A DNA stretch of 64,000 bases, from the NCBI RefSeq assembly GCF_014696615.1, contig NZ_JACJQJ010000022.1, positions 1 through 64,000 of the forward strand, given 5' to 3'. Below are positions 61,330 through 64,000 of the stretch, in pieces. This DNA comes from Nostoc linckia FACHB-104 (GTDB lineage Bacteria > Cyanobacteriota > Cyanobacteriia > Cyanobacteriales > Nostocaceae). The position numbers and the translations under genes were made by a program. Numbering within the stretch: position 1 is the stretch's first letter; the number at the start of each line of letters is the position of its first letter. The notes under the pieces are model-generated. The model was not told where the DNA came from, did not search any database, and worked only from the letters and a program-made list of their open reading frames with translations.

Positions 61330-64000
61330 TCACTGCAATACAATTAGCCAACTCAAGTAACATTCGATTTGTCGCAAACTGGGTTCAAGACTAGCATCAT
61401 CCAGCCAAACAATGTATTTGGTGAGTATCTGTCCTTCACAATGCTCAGTTTTTACGCGGATGACAACGCCTTCTTTACCATCACGCTTTGTTCCTAAAGT
61501 ATGGGGACGAACTCTCACTCTTGTTCCTTTATTAATGGCAGGTGTCGGTGCTGTTTGATCTGATGTCAAGCCAGTGTCAGGAGAAATTGCTTCATTCTCA
61601 ATAAGGGATGTTTGCACCCCAATAAGGGTTTCTGCCACCCCAGTTTCCACCCCAGTTTCCACCCCAAGAATGCTTGATTTCTGGGCATCGCACCCCACCC
61701 ACCCCAATGCAGTGGAGTTGACTTCTAAATTTTGCTCGGGGGCAGGGGGCACTTGGCAGGAGGCAGAAGGAATACAGTTCTCTGCCCGCTGTTGTGACTG
61801 AAGGGAACAAGGGTTTAAGACATCGACTGAACTCTTGAGAAGTGGTTTCAAGTCAGCCGGGATTGAATTTCCTTCTGACTTATTGCTTCTGCCTTCTTCA
61901 TTTTTAATTTTTTCTTCAACGGTAAAAGAGAAATTGGGGTGGTTGGGGTGGAAGTCTTGATTTAACGTGGTTTTTTGGGGTGGCAATTGGGGTGGAATTG
62001 AGGTGCTAAGAGTGCTTATTGGGGTGGGAGATGCGCTTATTGAGAATGAAGTACCTTCAGGCGGCGGTGAACCAAGGTTGAAACCAATGCCTTGAATTGC
62101 CAGCACTGTTTTCTTACCACTGGGGTGGGGCATGGTTAATTTTTTGGCTTTGGGGAATAGCTGTAAAAAGCGGGGGATAACTTGGTTGGGGGCTTTGACA
62201 TTTTTATCGCTGGGTTTGGCTTGTTCTACCCAAGTTGCTTTAAACTTGCCGTTACTGGTTTCTTCATAGTCCAGGGTGCCGTTGTCTCGATACCACTGCT
62301 CTAGTACTGTCCAAATTTCACTAGCAGTTAAAATGCTCTTGGGGTTGTAGTCTAAGCCCACATCTTGGCAGAACTGGAACAAATGGCAGTTTTCAGTTTG
62401 GATGGCAGCCAAGGCTGATTCTGTGGGGTTGTAGTCGATGCCATCCTGCATCAGGTCTACTAGGGCTTGCAGGACGCGGTTGAGGAATGCAGGCACAACC
62501 ATTGTTTGCACAAAGATGGGGTCGTATTTAAAGCGCGAATCTGCTTCAATTTCGCCTTTACTAGGGTCGGCGTTGATGACGAAGGTTTTATTAAAGGAAA
62601 GCACGGCATAACGGCTTTTAATGGCTTCTAGCGTCCCCTGGATGTTGGGGGTGTCGTTGACGTTGAATAAGGCGATCGCGTTGGGGGAAAATTCTTCACT
62701 ATCTACGCCTTTACGTTCGGCATCGAGTGGTTCTCCGGTGATGAAGGCTTTTAAGCTTTGGATTTTGTCTAAGCGGTTGCTGTTGGTATTTTCCGTAGCC
62801 CAGTTCACCCGGCTATGGCGTAATTTAGCTAGGGGGAATTTGCGTCCTTCGTCATAGGCAGCAAAATCAGCTAAGGTACAGCCGGTCATCCCCTGCTTGC
62901 CATACATCAGGCTGACAACTTCCCGCAATGTATCTTTACCGTTGTTACCGTCGCCCCGGCACAGTAAGCCCTTAATTAAGCGACCTTTATGTTGCCGCAC
63001 GGTGGGGAGGTCAAGGGAGGCGGCGATGGTTCGCAGGAAGATTTCTGCTTGTGCGGGGTCTAGGCAAGACAAAAGGCGATCGCAATGAGTGCTATCAGCA
63101 TTGGGGTCATAAAGGGCTATGGGTTTGTAGGTGTAGTAAAGGTCTGGGGTATGCTCAATCAAGTGCCAACTCGGTACTTTATCTGACCAAATCACCTGTA
63201 AAACCCCATTGACGCAATTAATCCCCGGTGGGTTGAGTGCGTCTGGTCTCACGCCTACTAAAATTTTCACCCAGCGCAAAATCTTTTCGACAGATGCGGG
63301 GTTGGCGTAGGGAAAACGGATTTGATTACCTTGAAGTACGGCGTAGCTGTTACAAAAGTTAGCAATGCGCTTTAGCTCGACAACATCGGGACTATGTTCG
63401 TAATAAGTGCTATCCCAAAAGTACAGTTTGTCCAGAGCGCAAATCCAAGGTTGATCGCCGTAGAGAATGTCAAAAGCTTTTTGGGTAATTTCGGTTAACG
63501 GCGCTTGGTCGTCTGGAAGATCCGCGAGAAAATTATTGGCATCTTCAACTCGTTGGTCAAACTCAGTTTGTCCATCTACGGCGGCGTGGATTTCTGCTTC
63601 GAGTTTGCGAATAAAATCTGGTACTTCCATTTGTGCCAAAATCTGTTCGATATCGCTGGCATCATCGGGTAAATTCTCGCAAATATGTTTGGGGTTAATC
63701 AGCACGTAAGGTAAGCCCACATCAATGCAGCACTTCTGAAAAGTTTCGGCTTTCTTCATGCCAGTGGGGTCTGGGTCATATAAGAACACCATGACTGCGA
63801 TTGTCAATTCTGCTTTAACTTGGCTGAGGATGCGCTTGATTTCTGCCTCACTCCAGTTACTGCCGGAGAAGGTGCAGCTAGCAATTTGGTGAGTTCTGGC
63901 GATTTCTACGCATTTCTCGCCCTCCTGCCAGAGCAGTGCTGCTCTCTGTGGGGTGTTTTTAGCGGCGGCTAGAGCTTCATCGAGTCGGTATGCACTCCAG
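61330..64000 (-). CDS. TOPRIM primase / P4-type (DUF5906) helicase, 5' end beyond the window
   Basis: Plasmid replication protein. The frame stays open to the window edge, so the N terminus is missing; 889 residues are seen. At the start lie TOPRIM-like motifs: LLWQEGEKCVEIA (Glu) and, 40 residues on, VFLYDPDPTGMKKAE (Asp-x-Asp). About 250 residues further a superfamily 3-type helicase domain follows: KGLLCRGDGNNGKDTLREV (Walker A), NWATENTNSNRLD, and IALFNVNDTPNIQG (motif C region). The last 250 residues are Pro/Ser/Thr-rich and low in structure (TPISTLSTSIPPQLPPQ; GVETGVETGVAETL), ending in a small beta domain. It would prime and unwind at the plasmid origin. A hypothetical gene follows at 25 bp. 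Confidence 0.88.
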   Translation of the reverse strand, partial: WSAYRLDEALAAAKNTPQRAALLWQEGEKCVEIARTHQIASCTFSGSNWSEAEIKRILSQVKAELTIAVMVFLYDPDPTGMKKAETFQKCCIDVGLPYVLINPKHICENLPDDASDIEQILAQMEVPDFIRKLEAEIHAAVDGQTEFDQRVEDANNFLADLPDDQAPLTEITQKAFDILYGDQPWICALDKLYFWDSTYYEHSPDVVELKRIANFCNSYAVLQGNQIRFPYANPASVEKILRWVKILVGVRPDALNPPGINCVNGVLQVIWSDKVPSWHLIEHTPDLYYTYKPIALYDPNADSTHCDRLLSCLDPAQAEIFLRTIAASLDLPTVRQHKGRLIKGLLCRGDGNNGKDTLREVVSLMYGKQGMTGCTLADFAAYDEGRKFPLAKLRHSRVNWATENTNSNRLDKIQSLKAFITGEPLDAERKGVDSEEFSPNAIALFNVNDTPNIQGTLEAIKSRYAVLSFNKTFVINADPSKGEIEADSRFKYDPIFVQTMVVPAFLNRVLQALVDLMQDGIDYNPTESALAAIQTENCHLFQFCQDVGLDYNPKSILTASEIWTVLEQWYRDNGTLDYEETSNGKFKATWVEQAKPSDKNVKAPNQVIPRFLQLFPKAKKLTMPHPSGKKTVLAIQGIGFNLGSPPPEGTSFSISASPTPISTLSTSIPPQLPPQKTTLNQDFHPNHPNFSFTVEEKIKNEEGRSNKSEGNSIPADLKPLLKSSVDVLNPCSLQSQQRAENCIPSASCQVPPAPEQNLEVNSTALGWVGCDAQKSSILGVETGVETGVAETLIGVQTSLIENEAISPDTGLTSDQTAPTPAINKGTRVRVRPHTLGTKRDGKEGVVIRVKTEHCEGQILTKYIVWLDDASLEPSLRQIECYLSWLIVLQ

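Overview
The window looks like part of a large plasmid, or a plasmid-derived accessory region, of a filamentous (Nostocales-type) cyanobacterium. Many HIP1 octamers (GCGATCGC), heptanucleotide short repeats, long pentapeptide-repeat and WD40 proteins, DUF4347 and RTX surface proteins and a MobF relaxase fused to a DUF3854 domain all point that way. There is no rRNA, tRNA or CRISPR array. The one gene that looks like core metabolism is cysC. Three separate ParA loci, each with its own partner and most with their own repeat sites, suggest that several replicons have fused here.

Layout. 0.2-2.5 kb: an EAD1-CHAT-NACHT conflict protein, then a decayed gene. 3.4-12.4 kb: a type I restriction-modification operon (hsdR, hsdM, hsdS) with extra genes inside it: a pentapeptide-HNH nuclease, a Uma2 nuclease, a DUF433/DUF5615 toxin-antitoxin pair and a vapC stub. 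12.9-14.2 kb: par locus 1 (short ParA plus ribbon-helix-helix partner) between AT-rich repeats. 14.2-21.2 kb: a 194-bp MITE-like element, then two divergent gene pairs built alike. Each has a leftward protein starting with the same HTH (one with NACHT, one with TRADD-N plus pentapeptides) and a small rightward membrane protein, across a homologous spacer of about 130 bp. A broken third copy of the HTH and spacer lies at 31.4-31.8 kb. 22.7-25.0 kb: a VapBC-type module and par locus 2. 25.1-31.1 kb: a two-gene operon, CHAT-TIR-AAA followed by AAA-TM-WD40-TPR. 32.9-36.6 kb: a DUF4347/cadherin/RTX giant protein. 37.3-39.7 kb: a protein joining four calmodulin-like EF-hands to an Erv/ALR-type sulfhydryl oxidase domain. 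40.6-46.8 kb: the MobF relaxase gene, flanked by inverted copies of a 19-bp sequence and by helically phased 11-bp repeats. 46.8-50.2 kb: a reductase, small proteins and cysC. 50.5-56.9 kb: a GC-rich block with an FG-GAP/Calx-beta/RTX protein and a TIGR03032-TPR-OGT glycosyltransferase. 57.6-59.4 kb: par locus 3 (ParAB). 60-64 kb: an AAC(3)-like acetyltransferase, a small gene and a TOPRIM/P4-type primase-helicase that runs off the window.

How the genes work together. The backbone is maintenance and transfer (three par loci, primase-helicase, relaxase). The cargo is mostly anti-invader and programmed-death machinery (type I RM, toxin-antitoxin pairs, CHAT, TIR, NACHT and TRADD-N proteins) plus secreted surface proteins. 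The strongest candidates for undescribed biology are the duplicated HTH/membrane-protein divergent pairs with their shared putative operator, the CHAT-TIR-AAA/WD40 operon, the EF-hand-Erv fusion and the symmetrical repeat architecture around the relaxase.
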